A stretch of 34,655 nucleotides of DNA from Rhodobacter sp. (GCA_013821825.1 PNJK01000037.1:1-34655); one strand, 5' to 3'; counted from the first letter of the stretch, positions 16,220-27,200 are shown. Numbers and translations are program-made. The notes: a model not told the origin generated them from the sequence alone.

Positions 16220-17376
16220 TCTGCCCGCAGTTGGCGGCGACGTGCCTGAAGGCGGTGCACTCCGATGCCGATGGCGCAGAGACCGATGGCGGCCAGCGCG
16301 AGGCCCGCCGGGCCGCTTGCGGCGATGAGGGCGGCAAGGACGGGCGTTCCGGTCGTGGTCCCAAGATTGCCGAGTTGCGCCACCGCCCCGGCAGCGCGGG
16401 CACGGGCGTCGGGGGTAGCGTTCAACTCGGGGATCAAGGCGAAGCTGGCGCCCTGCACGATTCCAAGTGCGCCGGACAGGATGAAGCCGCCGGCCACCAT
16501 CCCTGCCCCAATGCCCCAGAAGGCCCAGAGGATCAGGAAGCCGGGTATGGCGATGCCGTATCCCCATTGCACCAGACGGACTGCCGGCATCACGCGCAGC
16601 AGGCGCACACCAAGGCTCAGCGAGACCGCGATGGAAACCAGCGGCATTCCGGCGGCGATGAGGGCCCGGTGCGATGCGGGCGTCTCGGGCGGCACCAAGG
16701 TCAGGACGGCGACATAAAGGAAGGTGTAGCAGCAAAAGCCCATCGCCGGGGCGGCAAGGCGGGGCGACGCATAGATGCGGGCGTGTTGCTGCAACAGGTT
16801 GCCAAGCGGTGCCACGGGCTGGCGCGGGTCGATCGGCAGGGTTGCGGCAAGGATTGCCGCCAGCGCCGCCATATAGGCGGAATGGCCGAGAAAGAGGCCG
16901 GTCGCGGTGACACTGGGCCCGATCAGCGCCAGGGCGGTGTAGGTAACGCCAAAGAAACTGGACCACAGCGTCATCGCCAGCGGACGCCGGTTTTCAGGGG
17001 CCAGCATGGCGATCATCGTCGGGCCGACGACGACGATGGCCAGATGCGAGGCGCCCTCGACAATGCGCGAGGCCAGCATCACCGGGTATGCGGGCATGAG
17101 GGACTGCAGCGCCGACATTGCGGCCCCGGCCAGAAGCGCCGCAACGATGGCGCGGCGCGGGCCGATGCGGGCAACCAGCAGGCCTGCGGTGGTGCCGAAG
17201 ATCAGCCCGACCATGCCGACGATGGAGACGACAAGGCCAAGCGCCACCTCGCCGTTGCCGCCATAGGTGCTGCGCAGGGTGTCGTAAAGGATTGAAATCT
17301 TGCCGAATTGTGCGGCAGCCCCAAGGCCTGCGCACCAGAGAAGAATAACAAGGATCATCGGGGGGAGCTGGCGCAT
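16216..17376 (-). CDS. MFS transporter, unknown substrate
   Basis: A 386-aa polytopic membrane protein with about 12 hydrophobic helices, beginning [20 protein letters not shown]. The loop [20 protein letters not shown] between helices 2 and 3 matches the MFS G-x-x-x-D/R-R-x-G-R-R signature. Other segments ([38 protein letters not shown]) are typical of drug/metabolite MFS carriers. The start is uncertain: an in-frame TTG at 17415 would add 13 residues, and neither has a good ribosome site. Its 3' end contains the uvrA -35 box. Substrate cannot be inferred. Confidence 0.88.
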   Translation of the reverse strand: MRQLPPMILVILLWCAGLGAAAQFGKISILYDTLRSTYGGNGEVALGLVVSIVGMVGLIFGTTAGLLVARIGPRRAIVAALLAGAAMSALQSLMPAYPVMLASRIVEGASHLAIVVVGPTMIAMLAPENRRPLAMTLWSSFFGVTYTALALIGPSVTATGLFLGHSAYMAALAAILAATLPIDPRQPVAPLGNLLQQHARIYASPRLAAPAMGFCCYTFLYVAVLTLVPPETPASHRALIAAGMPLVSIAVSLSLGVRLLRVMPAVRLVQWGYGIAIPGFLILWAFWGIGAGMVAGGFILSGALGIVQGASFALIPELNATPDARARAAGAVAQLGNLGTTTGTPVLAALIAASGPAGLALAAIGLCAIGIGVHRLQARRRQLRAD

Positions 17377-17529
17377 GCGACTTGTTAGCCGGTCACCCGC
17401 CGTTGCACCAGTCAATGCGGGTGTAATGCGGAGCGGCTGCAGAGCCGCCGCGCCGTTCTTGGGTCGCCTGCGCGGCTGGGGCCGCTTGGCTCCCGCTCCG
17501 CAAGAGATATTTGCACGGAGAGGAAGACC

Positions 17530-18927
<1,398 letters not shown>

Positions 18928-18942
18928 CATTTCCTCCCACGG

Positions 18943-18966
18943 AAAAAGTAGTTTGCCCTTAAACTA
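18943..18966 (-). other. AT-rich inverted repeat with U-run just upstream of lpdA
   Basis: On the minus strand TAGTTT-aagggc-AAACTA is followed by CTTTTT, only ~13 bp before the lpdA start codons. It resembles a weak intrinsic terminator for the upstream DUF924 gene, but any transcript reaching lpdA must pass it. It may therefore be an attenuator or an operator rather than a simple insulator. Confidence 0.4.
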
Positions 18967-19003
18967 TTCTTCGCGCCCAGGCAACGCAGGCATTGCCGCA
19001 GGC

Positions 19004-19588
19004 CTATGCATCGGGCGCATGGCTTCTTAGCCGGTTGACCACAGCCATGTAGCCGCCCTCGTCGAGATAGGCCTGTTCGTCGGCGGACGAGATGCGCCCC
19101 AGCGCCGCATTGCGGGTCGGAAAGCGGCCGAAGCGGCGGATCACTTCCTGATGCGCGCGGGCGTGCAGGCCCAGGTCGGGCTTGGACGAAAGCCTTTCGG
19201 TCAGATACTCCACGGCAAGGATCTGGTCCTGCGGATCTTCCGAGTGTTCGAAGGGCATGTAGAAAAACTGCCGTTCCGGTTCCGGGGCGTTCATGTCCCA
19301 TCCCTCGGCCACGGCCTTGCGCGCGGCGGCGCGGGCGCGGGCGTCGGTGGCAAAGGCCAGGGGAGTATCGCGGTGGATGTTGCGCGGGAACTGGTCAGTC
19401 ACGATCAGATAGGCCAGCGTGCCGATCGTGCCATCGACCCAATGGTCAAGCCCGCCGTCATGCGCCGCCTGCCAGAGATCGCCAAACCGGTCACGGCAGG
19501 TGGCGTCGATTTCCGCGCCTCCGGCATACCAGCCATTGGGGCCGATCTCGCCGATCCAGAATTCCAGAACTTCCACCGGATCGGACAT
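19004..19588 (-). CDS. DUF924 family protein
   Basis: A 194-aa soluble protein starting MSDPVEVLEFWIGEIGPNGW after a GGGAGG ribosome site. The family pattern is intact: EVLEFWxG..GP..WY, RFGDLWQAAHDGGLDHW, GTLAYLIVTDQFPRNIHRDT, RQFFYMPFEHSEDPQDQ and the C-terminal FGRFPTRNAALGR. DUF924 proteins are all-helical with a TPR-like arrangement and have no established biochemical role. It is the last gene before the insertion with MFS-tail repeats; in the inferred ancestral order the MFS gene at 21719-22951 would have been its immediate upstream neighbour on the same strand. Confidence 0.92.
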   Translation of the reverse strand: MSDPVEVLEFWIGEIGPNGWYAGGAEIDATCRDRFGDLWQAAHDGGLDHWVDGTIGTLAYLIVTDQFPRNIHRDTPLAFATDARARAAARKAVAEGWDMNAPEPERQFFYMPFEHSEDPQDQILAVEYLTERLSSKPDLGLHARAHQEVIRRFGRFPTRNAALGRISSADEQAYLDEGGYMAVVNRLRSHAPDA

Positions 19589-19633
19589 GGTGCCTCCCTC
19601 TTTGACCTCAGCGTTGCAGGGAAACGCGCCCGC

Positions 19634-19727
19634 CGCAACCGGTGATCTCAGGTCCGGGCCTCGTGCCGCTTTTCCAGAACCGCGTCTGCCGCATGCGAGG
19701 ATGTGCCAAGCTTGACGCCTCAGAAAA
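19634..19727 (-). pseudogene. Degenerate duplicate of the 3' end of the MFS gene (left repeat)
   Basis: Plus-strand 19634-19690 matches 21705-21761 with about 3 mismatches in 57 bases (offset 2071). Translated on the minus strand it gives ASGVF-stop-GVKLGTSSHAADAVLEKRHEART, aligning with the C-terminus of the intact MFS protein (VSGAFRGVSPGASS, DAVLEKGHEART). An in-frame TGA replaces a sense codon and similarity fades beyond ~19780. It is therefore a truncated, decayed copy of the MFS tail. It marks the left border of the 2-kb block carrying the cupin, ABM and LuxR genes. Confidence 0.85.
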
Positions 19728-19830
19728 CGCCCGAGGCCGCTACGCCAACATGCGTATTGGGTCCCCGGCGCACCTGGCCTTATGTGTTCCGCATGTTCCA
19801 CAGACCGTGGACAAGAGATGGAGGAAGGAA

Positions 19831-20571
19831 ATGGCGACTCATATGCATGGACTGGACGCAGCACTGGCGAAAGCCGAGGTGAAGGCTTTCGGCAAGGCAG
19901 ACGAAGTCCGGGAATTCCCCAAGGGCAGAGTTGAACTCATCAAGATCGGTGGCGCAATGATCGGACGGGCGGTGTTTGAACCCGGCTGGCGCTGGGCGAC
20001 CTCGGTGCAGCCGCTCGTGAACACGAAAAGCTGCGAAGCGCCGCATTTCCAGTACCACGTCTCCGGCATCTTGCGGGTGAAGATGGATGACGGAAGCGAA
20101 TTCGATTGCAAGCCCGGCGATGTGTCGGTCTTGCCAAGCGGGCATGACGCTTGGACCGTCGGAAACGAGCCGGCTGTCGTCGTCGATTTCCAGGGCATGG
20201 TCGACTACGCTTCAGGCCACACACATGTCGAAGGCGCGTCGTTGCTTGATGGGAAGTCTTACCGCGGCCAGTTCATCGAAAAGGGCAAGAGCAGCGGCGA
20301 TCTCGACACCTTGACCTTCGCCGATGGCCGCTTCCGTTCCAGTGCCTGCGACCAGTATGGTTATGGCGACGCACCCTACAGTGCGATTGCTGACGGCGAA
20401 AATATTCGCTTCAACGCCGAGACGGAGAGCCCCCGCTATGGCAAGCTCGTCTGGAAGGGTGTGGTCGCAGGAGACCGGCTAAAGGGGGAAATCCTGATGC
20501 TGCAGGACGGCAAGGCACCCATCGAGAATTTCATCAATGCTGCTCTCGTACCGTCAGCTGCGAAGGTGTGA
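19831..20571 (+). CDS. Cupin protein with C-terminal beta-barrel (lipocalin-like) domain
   Basis: A 246-aa protein starting MATHMHGLDAALAKAEVKAF after a GAGGAAGG site. Residues ~40-115 are a cupin: FEPGWRWATSVQPL, the metal-ligand-like HFQYHVSGILRV, DCKPGDVSVLPSGHDAW. Residues ~135-240 form a second beta-rich unit (DTLTFADGRFRSSACDQYGY, RFNAETESPRYGKLVWKG, LKGEILMLQDGKAPIENF) that I recognise as recurring in other proteins, often fused to cupins, with no assigned function. It is followed after 3 bp by an ABM-fold gene, so the two form an operon. It lies inside the inserted block, with codon use slightly less GC-biased than its neighbours. Substrate unknown. Confidence 0.85.
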   Translation: MATHMHGLDAALAKAEVKAFGKADEVREFPKGRVELIKIGGAMIGRAVFEPGWRWATSVQPLVNTKSCEAPHFQYHVSGILRVKMDDGSEFDCKPGDVSVLPSGHDAWTVGNEPAVVVDFQGMVDYASGHTHVEGASLLDGKSYRGQFIEKGKSSGDLDTLTFADGRFRSSACDQYGYGDAPYSAIADGENIRFNAETESPRYGKLVWKGVVAGDRLKGEILMLQDGKAPIENFINAALVPSAAKV

Positions 20572-20574
20572 GAC

Positions 20575-20865
20575 ATGACAGCCTTCAACGTCGTTCGCTT
20601 TAAGGTCCGGCCCGGAAAGGACCACGCGTTTCTGAGCGCTCATGGCCCCGGCAAGGTCAATTGGCCGAGCTTGCAGCAGGGTACGATCATCAGAATCGGC
20701 GCGGGTGACTATTGCCTAATCGGAGAATGGCTTGACGAACAAGCGCTGAAGGCTGCGCTGCCGAGCATGCTGGCGACGCTGGACACGTTCCGCGATGTGT
20801 TGTTGCCAACGACCTCGGGCGTCACGGAGGCCATGTCAGGGCAAGCAGTCCTGGCAATTGCCTAA
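20575..20865 (+). CDS. ABM-fold (antibiotic biosynthesis monooxygenase-like) protein
   Basis: A 96-aa dimeric alpha/beta-barrel candidate: MTAFNVVRFKVRPGKDHAFL opens with the strand-turn typical of ABM/EthD-like proteins. IIRIGAGDYCLIGEWLDEQA and LPSMLATLDTFRDVLLP complete the ferredoxin-like unit. It starts 3 bp after the cupin gene stop, so it is co-transcribed and probably coupled. Such proteins are cofactor-free monooxygenases or small-molecule-binding isomerases; the sequence does not say which. It is inside the MFS-tail-bracketed insertion. Confidence 0.8.
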   Translation: MTAFNVVRFKVRPGKDHAFLSAHGPGKVNWPSLQQGTIIRIGAGDYCLIGEWLDEQALKAALPSMLATLDTFRDVLLPTTSGVTEAMSGQAVLAIA

Positions 20866-20989
20866 AGCGTCCGCACCAATCCAACCTCCGCGTGAGCGTC
20901 CGCTGCTCGCGCGGGGGTTGGTCGGTTTGACAGGCCGCCGACCGGATCGTATTCTTTGCACTATCCGGGGTCGAAGGTGCGCTGCGCCT

Positions 20990-21592
20990 ATGGGTGGGAA
21001 AAAGACGACCAATTCTGGGCTTGACCCGGAACCGATTCGCCATCCGGGTGCTGACCATGCAAGCACCGACGTTAATTTTGCGTCCATACAAAGTCTTGAT
21101 AGCACGGGGGGCTGGCACGTTCTTCGCGTTTCGCGTGAGGGTGTGGTGACGGGCGATGTGGCCGCCCAGAAAGTGCTCCGGCAGTTCTTTTTCGACTGCC
21201 CGGCCTGGGAGGGGAGCCTGCCAGCGCCGTTGGCCAACGCTTTCTTTGAAAGCCGTGATTGGGGATTGAGCAGATCACCCAGCCGGGATTGGCGCACCTT
21301 CAGCAAAGTGCAATCCGGCATGAAGCTGACAGCGAATTACATTCCCGACCCAAGCGGTGGCTACGTGGTATTGAGGTCCGGTCGGGCAGTCGCCGCTGTC
21401 GATGCTTCGGCTCTGCCACTCACCGGACGCGAAAAAGAGATCGTCACGCTAGTAGCGGCGGGAAAGACCAACGCCGAGATCAGCCTGATCCTCGCCATCA
21501 GCGCGCGCACTGTCCAAAAGCATCTTGAGAACATGTTTCGCAAACTTGGCGTTGAATCGCGAATGGCCTTGGCGATGCGAGCTACGGTCTGA
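20990..21592 (+). CDS. LuxR-type (GerE) transcriptional regulator
   Basis: About 200 aa from the ATG at 20990 (MGGKKTTNSGLDPE); the frame is open further upstream and the start is uncertain because the only ribosome-site candidate (GAAGG) is ~13 bases away. The N-terminal ~130 residues (WHVLRVSREGVVTGDVAAQK, MKLTANYIPDPSGGYVVLRS) look like a small sensor region without a recognisable named domain; no phospho-acceptor receiver domain is seen. Residues ~136-182 are a classic LuxR HTH: LTGREKEIVTLVAAGKTNAE, ISLILAISARTVQKHLENMF, RKLGVESRMALA. It probably regulates the cupin-ABM pair just upstream. It is convergent with the intact MFS gene. Confidence 0.85.
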   Translation: MGGKKTTNSGLDPEPIRHPGADHASTDVNFASIQSLDSTGGWHVLRVSREGVVTGDVAAQKVLRQFFFDCPAWEGSLPAPLANAFFESRDWGLSRSPSRDWRTFSKVQSGMKLTANYIPDPSGGYVVLRSGRAVAAVDASALPLTGREKEIVTLVAAGKTNAEISLILAISARTVQKHLENMFRKLGVESRMALAMRATV

Positions 21593-21701
21593 GGCGCCGC
21601 CAAGGCAGCCCCGGGCGCTTGCCAGCCCGGGCCGGTGCCATTTCCTGTCAATCGAATTGCCGGTTCAACCGTGACACTCGCCGCATCACCTGCAACAGGC
21701 G

Positions 21702-21775
21702 CGCCGCGACCGGTGATCTCAGGTCCGGGCCTCGTGCCCCTTTTCCAGAACCGCGTCTACCGCCAGTGACGAGGC
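21702..21775. repeat. Right copy of the MFS 3'-end direct repeat
   Basis: Same sequence as 19631-19700 (direct orientation, offset 2071, ~95% over the best 58 bases). It covers the last ~17 codons of the intact MFS gene plus ~17 bp beyond its stop. Weaker similarity extends ~30 bp further on the downstream side. The two copies bracket the cupin-ABM-LuxR block. Confidence 0.88.
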
Positions 21776-22951
21776 CCCGGGCGATACGCCCCGGAAAGCG
21801 CCCGAAACTTCGGGTGCGGCCCGGCGGGTCATCCGGTATAGCGCGTAGCCGGCCAAGGCGATGTAAAGCCCCCCGATGAAAAGGAAAAATCCACCGGAGC
21901 CCACCGTCTCCATCATCCAGCCGGTGACGAGGGGGCCAAAGATCGCCCCGAACCCGTTCAGAAAGATCAACCCGGCCGAGGCCCCAGCCATCTGCTCGCG
22001 CAGCAGGAAATCATTGGTATGCGCGATGAGCAGTGCATAGACCGGGTTGGTGATACCGCCAAGGACGACAGCCACGACGATCAGCGCGGTGAAGGGCAAT
22101 GGGACAAAGGCCGCGACCAGCATCGCCACGGCGGCAAGCGCCGAGAGCCCCATGATCAACATCCGGCGGTCAAGCCGGTCCGAGGCCCAGCCGATCGGAT
22201 ATTGCAGGACCAGCCCGCCGACATAGAGGCTGCCGACGAAGATCGAGATCTCGCGCACGCTGAGTCCGACCTGCGCGCCCCAGACCGAAGCCATGCCGAA
22301 CATGGCCGAAAAGACCCCCCCGGTCAGCAGCATCCCGGCGCAGCCAAGCGGCGAGATGCGGAACAACCGGGCAAAGGAAATGCGCCGCGTGCTGTCAAAT
22401 GCGGGTGCCGGCGTGGGTGCCAGCAGGATCGGCATGAAGGCCAGCGACACCAGCACCGACGGGATGATGAACAGCGCAAAACCCGAGGCGTCCGGCAGGT
22501 TCAACAGCACCTGACTGGCGATGATACCCAGCATCTGCACGATCATATAGGCCGACAGCGCCTGCCCCCGGGTCTCGTTGCTTGCGGTGTTGTTGATCCA
22601 GCTTTCGGCGGTGATGTAGATGCCGGAAAAGCAGAACCCCGCCATCACCCGCAGCACGGTCCAGACGATCCAGTCGGGATAGACCGGGTAGATCACCAGA
22701 ATGGCCGAAATGAACGAGCCAAGGGCCGCGAAAACCCGGATGTGGCCGACCTTGCGGATCAACCGGGGCGCCACCAGCGATCCGAACAGGAAGCCCAGAA
22801 AGTAGGCCGACATGACATAGGAAAGCTCGTAGGTCGAAAAGCCCTCGATATTGCCGCGGATGCCCAGAAGCGTCCCCTGAACGCCGTTGCCGACCATCAA
22901 CAGCATGACGCCCATCAGCAAGGGCCAGGAGTGCAACATGACTTTCAGCAT
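21719..22951 (-). CDS. MFS transporter, YcaD-like
   Basis: A 410-aa, ~12-helix membrane protein starting MLKVMLHSWPLLMGVMLLMV. The start at 22951 is 10 bp after the stop of the small upstream ORF. MSAYFLGFLFGSLVAPRLIR contains the helix 2-3 loop. The sequence ITAESWINNTASNETRGQAL is typical of the YcaD/MFS_1 subgroup, and GWASDRLDRRMLIMGLSALA is the second-half signature loop. The C-terminal ~30 residues are hydrophilic and are the segment duplicated at 19634. The substrate is unknown. It is the last gene of the AsmA-queA-ORF-MFS run and the site next to which foreign DNA appears to have entered. Confidence 0.92.
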   Translation of the reverse strand: MLKVMLHSWPLLMGVMLLMVGNGVQGTLLGIRGNIEGFSTYELSYVMSAYFLGFLFGSLVAPRLIRKVGHIRVFAALGSFISAILVIYPVYPDWIVWTVLRVMAGFCFSGIYITAESWINNTASNETRGQALSAYMIVQMLGIIASQVLLNLPDASGFALFIIPSVLVSLAFMPILLAPTPAPAFDSTRRISFARLFRISPLGCAGMLLTGGVFSAMFGMASVWGAQVGLSVREISIFVGSLYVGGLVLQYPIGWASDRLDRRMLIMGLSALAAVAMLVAAFVPLPFTALIVVAVVLGGITNPVYALLIAHTNDFLLREQMAGASAGLIFLNGFGAIFGPLVTGWMMETVGSGGFFLFIGGLYIALAGYALYRMTRRAAPEVSGAFRGVSPGASSLAVDAVLEKGHEART

Positions 22952-22961
22952 CAGGGGTCTT

Positions 22962-23228
22962 TCAGATCGGCAGGTTGGAACGGGTGCCTGGCCAGAGAAG
23001 CGGCAGCACCATCGGCATCGACGGCCAGAGATCCCGGAGAGTTGCCTCGGCACGGGACGCGATCCGCGCGGTGTCGCAGGCATCGCGCCGGAGCCGGATC
23101 ATGCCCGGGATCGGCACCAGCGGCAAGGCTGCGACCGGGGCGGCAAGACCGGGGCCGCGGCGGGCAATCCCGGAGTTCGCGGCGATGATCATGCCGGAGC
23201 GGATGGTTTTCCGCGCGAAACAGCTCAT
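22962..23228 (-). CDS. Small hypothetical protein coupled to queA
   Basis: An 88-aa frame whose ATG overlaps the queA stop (ATGA) and which ends 10 bp before the MFS start. This spacing strongly suggests a translated gene. The sequence ([20 protein letters not shown], later [20 protein letters not shown] and [20 protein letters not shown]) is rich in Ala, Arg and Pro, with no recognised domain. The first third could form a basic amphipathic segment. No function is assigned; it may also be a non-essential spacer frame maintaining coupling. Confidence 0.5.
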   Translation of the reverse strand: MSCFARKTIRSGMIIAANSGIARRGPGLAAPVAALPLVPIPGMIRLRRDACDTARIASRAEATLRDLWPSMPMVLPLLWPGTRSNLPI

Positions 23229-24274
23229 GACCGGGACCTTTCGGGGATCAGAAGCGAGCTGTCGCCGTAGGAAAAGAAGCGGTAGCCGCTGGCAATCGCA
23301 TGGTCATAGATGCGGCGGATGCGGGCCTCGCCCATCAACGCCGCGACCAGCATGACCAGCGTCGATTTCGGCAGGTGGAAGTTGGTCATCAGCGCATCGG
23401 TCACCCGGAACCGGTAGCCGGGATAGATGAAGATGTCGGTCTCGCCCTCCCAGGGGTGCAGGGTGCCGTCGGGGCTGGCCGCACTTTCGATCAGGCGCAG
23501 CGCGGTGGTGCCCACGGGGATCACCCGGCCGCCCGCCCGCCTGGTCGCGTTGATCTCCGCGGCGGCGGTGGCGCTGACCCGGCCCCATTCGGCGTGCATC
23601 CGATGGCTGGTCACGTCCTCGACCTTGACCGGCAGGAAAGTGCCGGCGCCGACATGCAGGGTGACTTCGGTGAAGGTCACGCCTTTTGCAGTCAGGGCGC
23701 GCAACAGCGCCTCGTCGAAGTGAAGGCTGGCGGTCGGGGCAGCGACGGCACCAGCATGGCGGGCGAAAACGGTCTGGTAATCGGTGCGGTCAAGGTCGTC
23801 GGCCGCGCGCTTGGCCGCGATATAGGGCGGCAGCGGCATCACACCCGCCTCGGCCAGGGCCTTGTCGAAATCATCGCCTCTCAGGGCGAAGGTCAGCGTC
23901 AGGTCGGTTTCCGTCCTGGCTGCGACCGTGGCGGAAAGCCGGTCGGAAAAGCGGATGACTTCACCCTCATTCACCTTGCGCAGGGGCTTGGCCAGCGCGC
24001 GCCAGCCTTGCGCCCCCGGCTCCAAGAGCGTGATCTCGATCCTGGCCACGGCATCCCCCCTTTGGCGGGTGCCAAACAGCCGCGCCGGGATCACCTTGGT
24101 GTTGTTCAGAACCAGCCGGTCTCCGGGTTGCAGGATGTCGGTCAGATCGCTGACATGGCGGTCGCTGATCTGGTCGCCCTCGGCCAGCAACAGCCGGGCG
24201 GCACTGCGCGGCCGGGCGGGCCGCGTGGCGATCAGCGCCTCGGGCAGGTCAAAATCGAAGTCGGCAAGCTTCAT
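23225..24274 (-). CDS. queA: tRNA preQ1(34) S-adenosylmethionine ribosyltransferase-isomerase
   Basis: A 349-aa enzyme that adds the ribosyl moiety of SAM to preQ1 in tRNA, making epoxyqueuosine. The start [20 protein letters not shown] overlaps the AsmA-like stop by ATGA. Family motifs are intact: [39 protein letters not shown] (two-part), [39 protein letters not shown] and the C-terminal [21 protein letters not shown] with [10 protein letters not shown]. Length is normal for QueA. It sits between a giant AsmA-like gene and a small ORF, with both junctions coupled. Confidence 0.97.
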   Translation of the reverse strand: MKLADFDFDLPEALIATRPARPRSAARLLLAEGDQISDRHVSDLTDILQPGDRLVLNNTKVIPARLFGTRQRGDAVARIEITLLEPGAQGWRALAKPLRKVNEGEVIRFSDRLSATVAARTETDLTLTFALRGDDFDKALAEAGVMPLPPYIAAKRAADDLDRTDYQTVFARHAGAVAAPTASLHFDEALLRALTAKGVTFTEVTLHVGAGTFLPVKVEDVTSHRMHAEWGRVSATAAAEINATRRAGGRVIPVGTTALRLIESAASPDGTLHPWEGETDIFIYPGYRFRVTDALMTNFHLPKSTLVMLVAALMGEARIRRIYDHAIASGYRFFSYGDSSLLIPERSRS

Positions 24275-27200
24275 CCGCCGATGTCCTTAAGGTTCGGAGG
24301 GGCGGAGCGGAAGATCTCGCGGAACATTCCGGGTGTCAGCACCGACAAAGGATTCACCGAGACATTCGGCGCATCCGCCGTGCCGGTCACCCGGTAGTTG
24401 AAGCCGAACAGCCCCTCACCCCGGCGCGAGAAGATCTGGCCGACGCCGTTCACAAGGTAGATCGGCGAGATCACCCCCTGAAGGTCCAGCCGCCCGCCTG
24501 CGGTCAGGTAAAGACCGGCAAACGAGATGCCAAGCGAAGCCCCGACCGCCGAGCCTTGGGTGATCTCGACTGCGTCGGGGGTCAGAATGAAATCCACCTC
24601 ACCATTGTTGAAAGCAAGCCCTTCGCCATTCATCTGTTCCAACAGACCCACGACCGAAACCGCGTTGAGAAGGCCGGCCAGCGCCGGGGCATCCTGCACC
24701 CGCATCCGGGTGAAGGTGGCCCTGCCGTCATACTGACCCTCCGGTCCGCGCGGGATCATGGTCATGTCAAGGTTGCCGCCGCGACCGTTTTCGAAGATTC
24801 CCGCCGCCGCCATGACGGTGCCCGCATTGTCCGAGGTGATGCGGAACGCGCTGCCGCCCTTGGCGGGGACGACCACTCCCTCGATGGCGCCGCGACCGTT
24901 CACCGCCGCGTCGAAGCGCCCGTTGAACCCGCCCTGATAGCCAAACGACCCGTGAAAGTCGGTCAACGTGATTCCCTGCGAGATGACCAGCCGATCCAGC
25001 GCAACCTGGATCGGTCCGCCCGTATCGCCGCCGCTGCCCGATTTGGGCATCGCGCGCATGTCAAGCCGCCCGCCGGTGATCGCCACGTCAAGCGCGCGTC
25101 CCGGCCCGTTGCCGGTCAGGGTAACCGGAGCGTCAAGCCAGTCCCCCGCCACGACCCGCGAGAAGCGCGCCGCCGCCAGCCCGCCGCCGTCGCGGGTGGA
25201 AATCGCACCCTCGGCCGTCAGGCCCGGGGCCGACAGCGCCAGACGGTCCACCGTGGGTTGCCGCGACAGCCGCGCCTCAAGGTCAAGCGACGCGCGGGTG
25301 TTGGCGCCCTTCGACCAGCCAAGTGCGTCCAGCCGCAGCGACAGGCCGACAAGGTTGGAGGTCAGCGTCAGTTGTGGCGGCAGGTCCTTGACGATCGCAA
25401 TGTCGATCGCTGCCGGACCCTCGCCCGCAATCGCTCCCTTTGGCAGGTCGATTCCAAGGTCGCGCAACGCGGCATCCGACAGCATCACCGTGCCGTTTAC
25501 CCGCGCCCTGCCCCGCTGTTCTGGCCCGAAGCCCTGCAGATAGGTGAGATCGATCGGCAAGAGGTCAAGCGTACCCTTGCCCGACAGCGACAACCCTTCG
25601 GTATCGACGGCCACGCTGACCTCGGGCGCGGCAAGGATGCGCCCCGCCACCAGCGCGGGCGACGAGAAATCGACGATCCGGCCCGAAACGACATAGCTGA
25701 CCTCTGGCAGGGTCACTCTTGGTTTCAGCGGCATGAACAGCGTGGTAACCAGTTCTGCCCGTCCGTCGCCCAGATTCACAGGCTGCCCTGCCCGCGAAAA
25801 GAAGCTGAACGGTTCCTGATCCAGCAACGACAGGGTGGCGGTAAGGGTCGAGGACGTGACCAGCCTGATTTTCGCCGTTGCCGGACGCTCGGTGATGTCG
25901 AGCACCTGGAAGACCGACCCGTCCGCCTCGATCCGGCCGCCTTCGGGCGCGATGACATGGCCGCGATCAAGGTTGACGGTGTAGGTGTTGGTCTCAAGCG
26001 TCGCATGGCCACGCGCGTTCAGAACCGGCGGCAGGGTCTTGACGAAGCGCACTTCGGCCTCGGCGAATTCGTAGCCAAGACTGAAGCGGGGGGCCACGCC
26101 GGGCGCAAGACGAAGGCCTGCGCGGACATTGGTCAGGGTCGCCTGCCCCACGTTTTCTGCCAGCCAGTCACGGGTCCTAGGCACCACCGACACCGGCCAC
26201 AGCTTCAGCAGCCGGTCGGCGTCGATCCGGTCAAGCTGCACGTCCAACGCGCCGCCCCAGCCGCCCTCTGCCGCCTCGACCGATCCGGCAAGCAAAAGGC
26301 TCTCGTCAGCTTCGACCAGGGCAAGCTGGCCGATGTCCAGCTGGAACGGCGCCAGCCTCAGCCGCAGATCAAGTGCGCCTTTGGTGAAGCGAACCGGTTC
26401 CTCGAACAGCCCCGCTGGGTCCACCATTACTTCCGAAAGGGCGATCTGCGCCAGCACGCTTTCGGGAAGAGCCCCCGCCGCAAGCGGACCGCCCCCCTTT
26501 GCCAGCAGATCGCCATGTCCCTTCGCCCGCAGTCGCAGCGAGGGGCTTTCCACGACAAGATCGGTCAGCGTCAGCCGCGCCTTCACCGGGTCATAGCGGA
26601 GCGCAAGCGCCGCCCTGTCAAAGTCGATCGGGCGCGCGCCGTCGCCGGGGGCGATACTGCCGGCCGCGAATTCAAGATCGGCGGTCAGCCCGGAAATCCG
26701 TCCATCGGCGGCGATTCCCGCCGAAAGCGCGCCAGAGATCGGGGCTTGCACGAAGCCAAGCCAGACCAGAGGCGGGGACATGGCAGCCAGATCTGCGGCG
26801 GCGATGTTGTCGACCCGCGCAGTCAGCCGGGCGCCGCCGCCGCCCTTGGTCGAAACCACGGTCAGCGTCGCTTGTGCCGGTACGGCGCCTTCCAGCAACG
26901 TCAGCCCCAGTTCGGCCGCCACGGAGTCGGGTCGGTTTTCGATGGTCAGGCGACCGTCTCCCACCTGCCATGCCCGGCCCGCGCGCTGGTCCGTCAGGGT
27001 CAGGGTCAGGGCCTCGGCCTCGATCACCCGCAGGCTTTCCAGCGCGGGTGTGGCGAAAACCCCGTCGGCGGCTACCAGCACCTCGCCCAGACTTCTGGGG
27101 CCCGCACCCAAGGCATTATCCCCAAGTTCCAGATCCAGCCGTCCGGCCGGGTCCCGGCGCACCGAAAGCCGCGCCCCGATCAGCCGGACCGAGCTTGGCC

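Noticed and set aside
16133-16966. Upstream extension of the uvrA frame
   Set aside because: Antisense-free but overlaps the MFS gene in another frame and the SOS promoter; UvrA homology begins exactly at 16132.
17400-17529. Hairpin AGCGGCT-GCAG-AGCCGCC downstream of lpdA
   Set aside because: A 7-bp GC-rich stem without T-run in a GC-rich gap; common by chance. Nothing else is evident in this intergenic stretch.
21600-21640. CCCGGGC / GCCCGGG hairpin after the LuxR gene as terminator
   Set aside because: The stem is plausible but each arm is self-palindromic and only ATTTCC follows, so termination is not convincing.
19634-21775. Insertion sequence or integrase-bearing element between the repeats
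   Set aside because: No transposase or integrase frame, and no terminal inverted repeats, are visible; only cargo-like genes are present.
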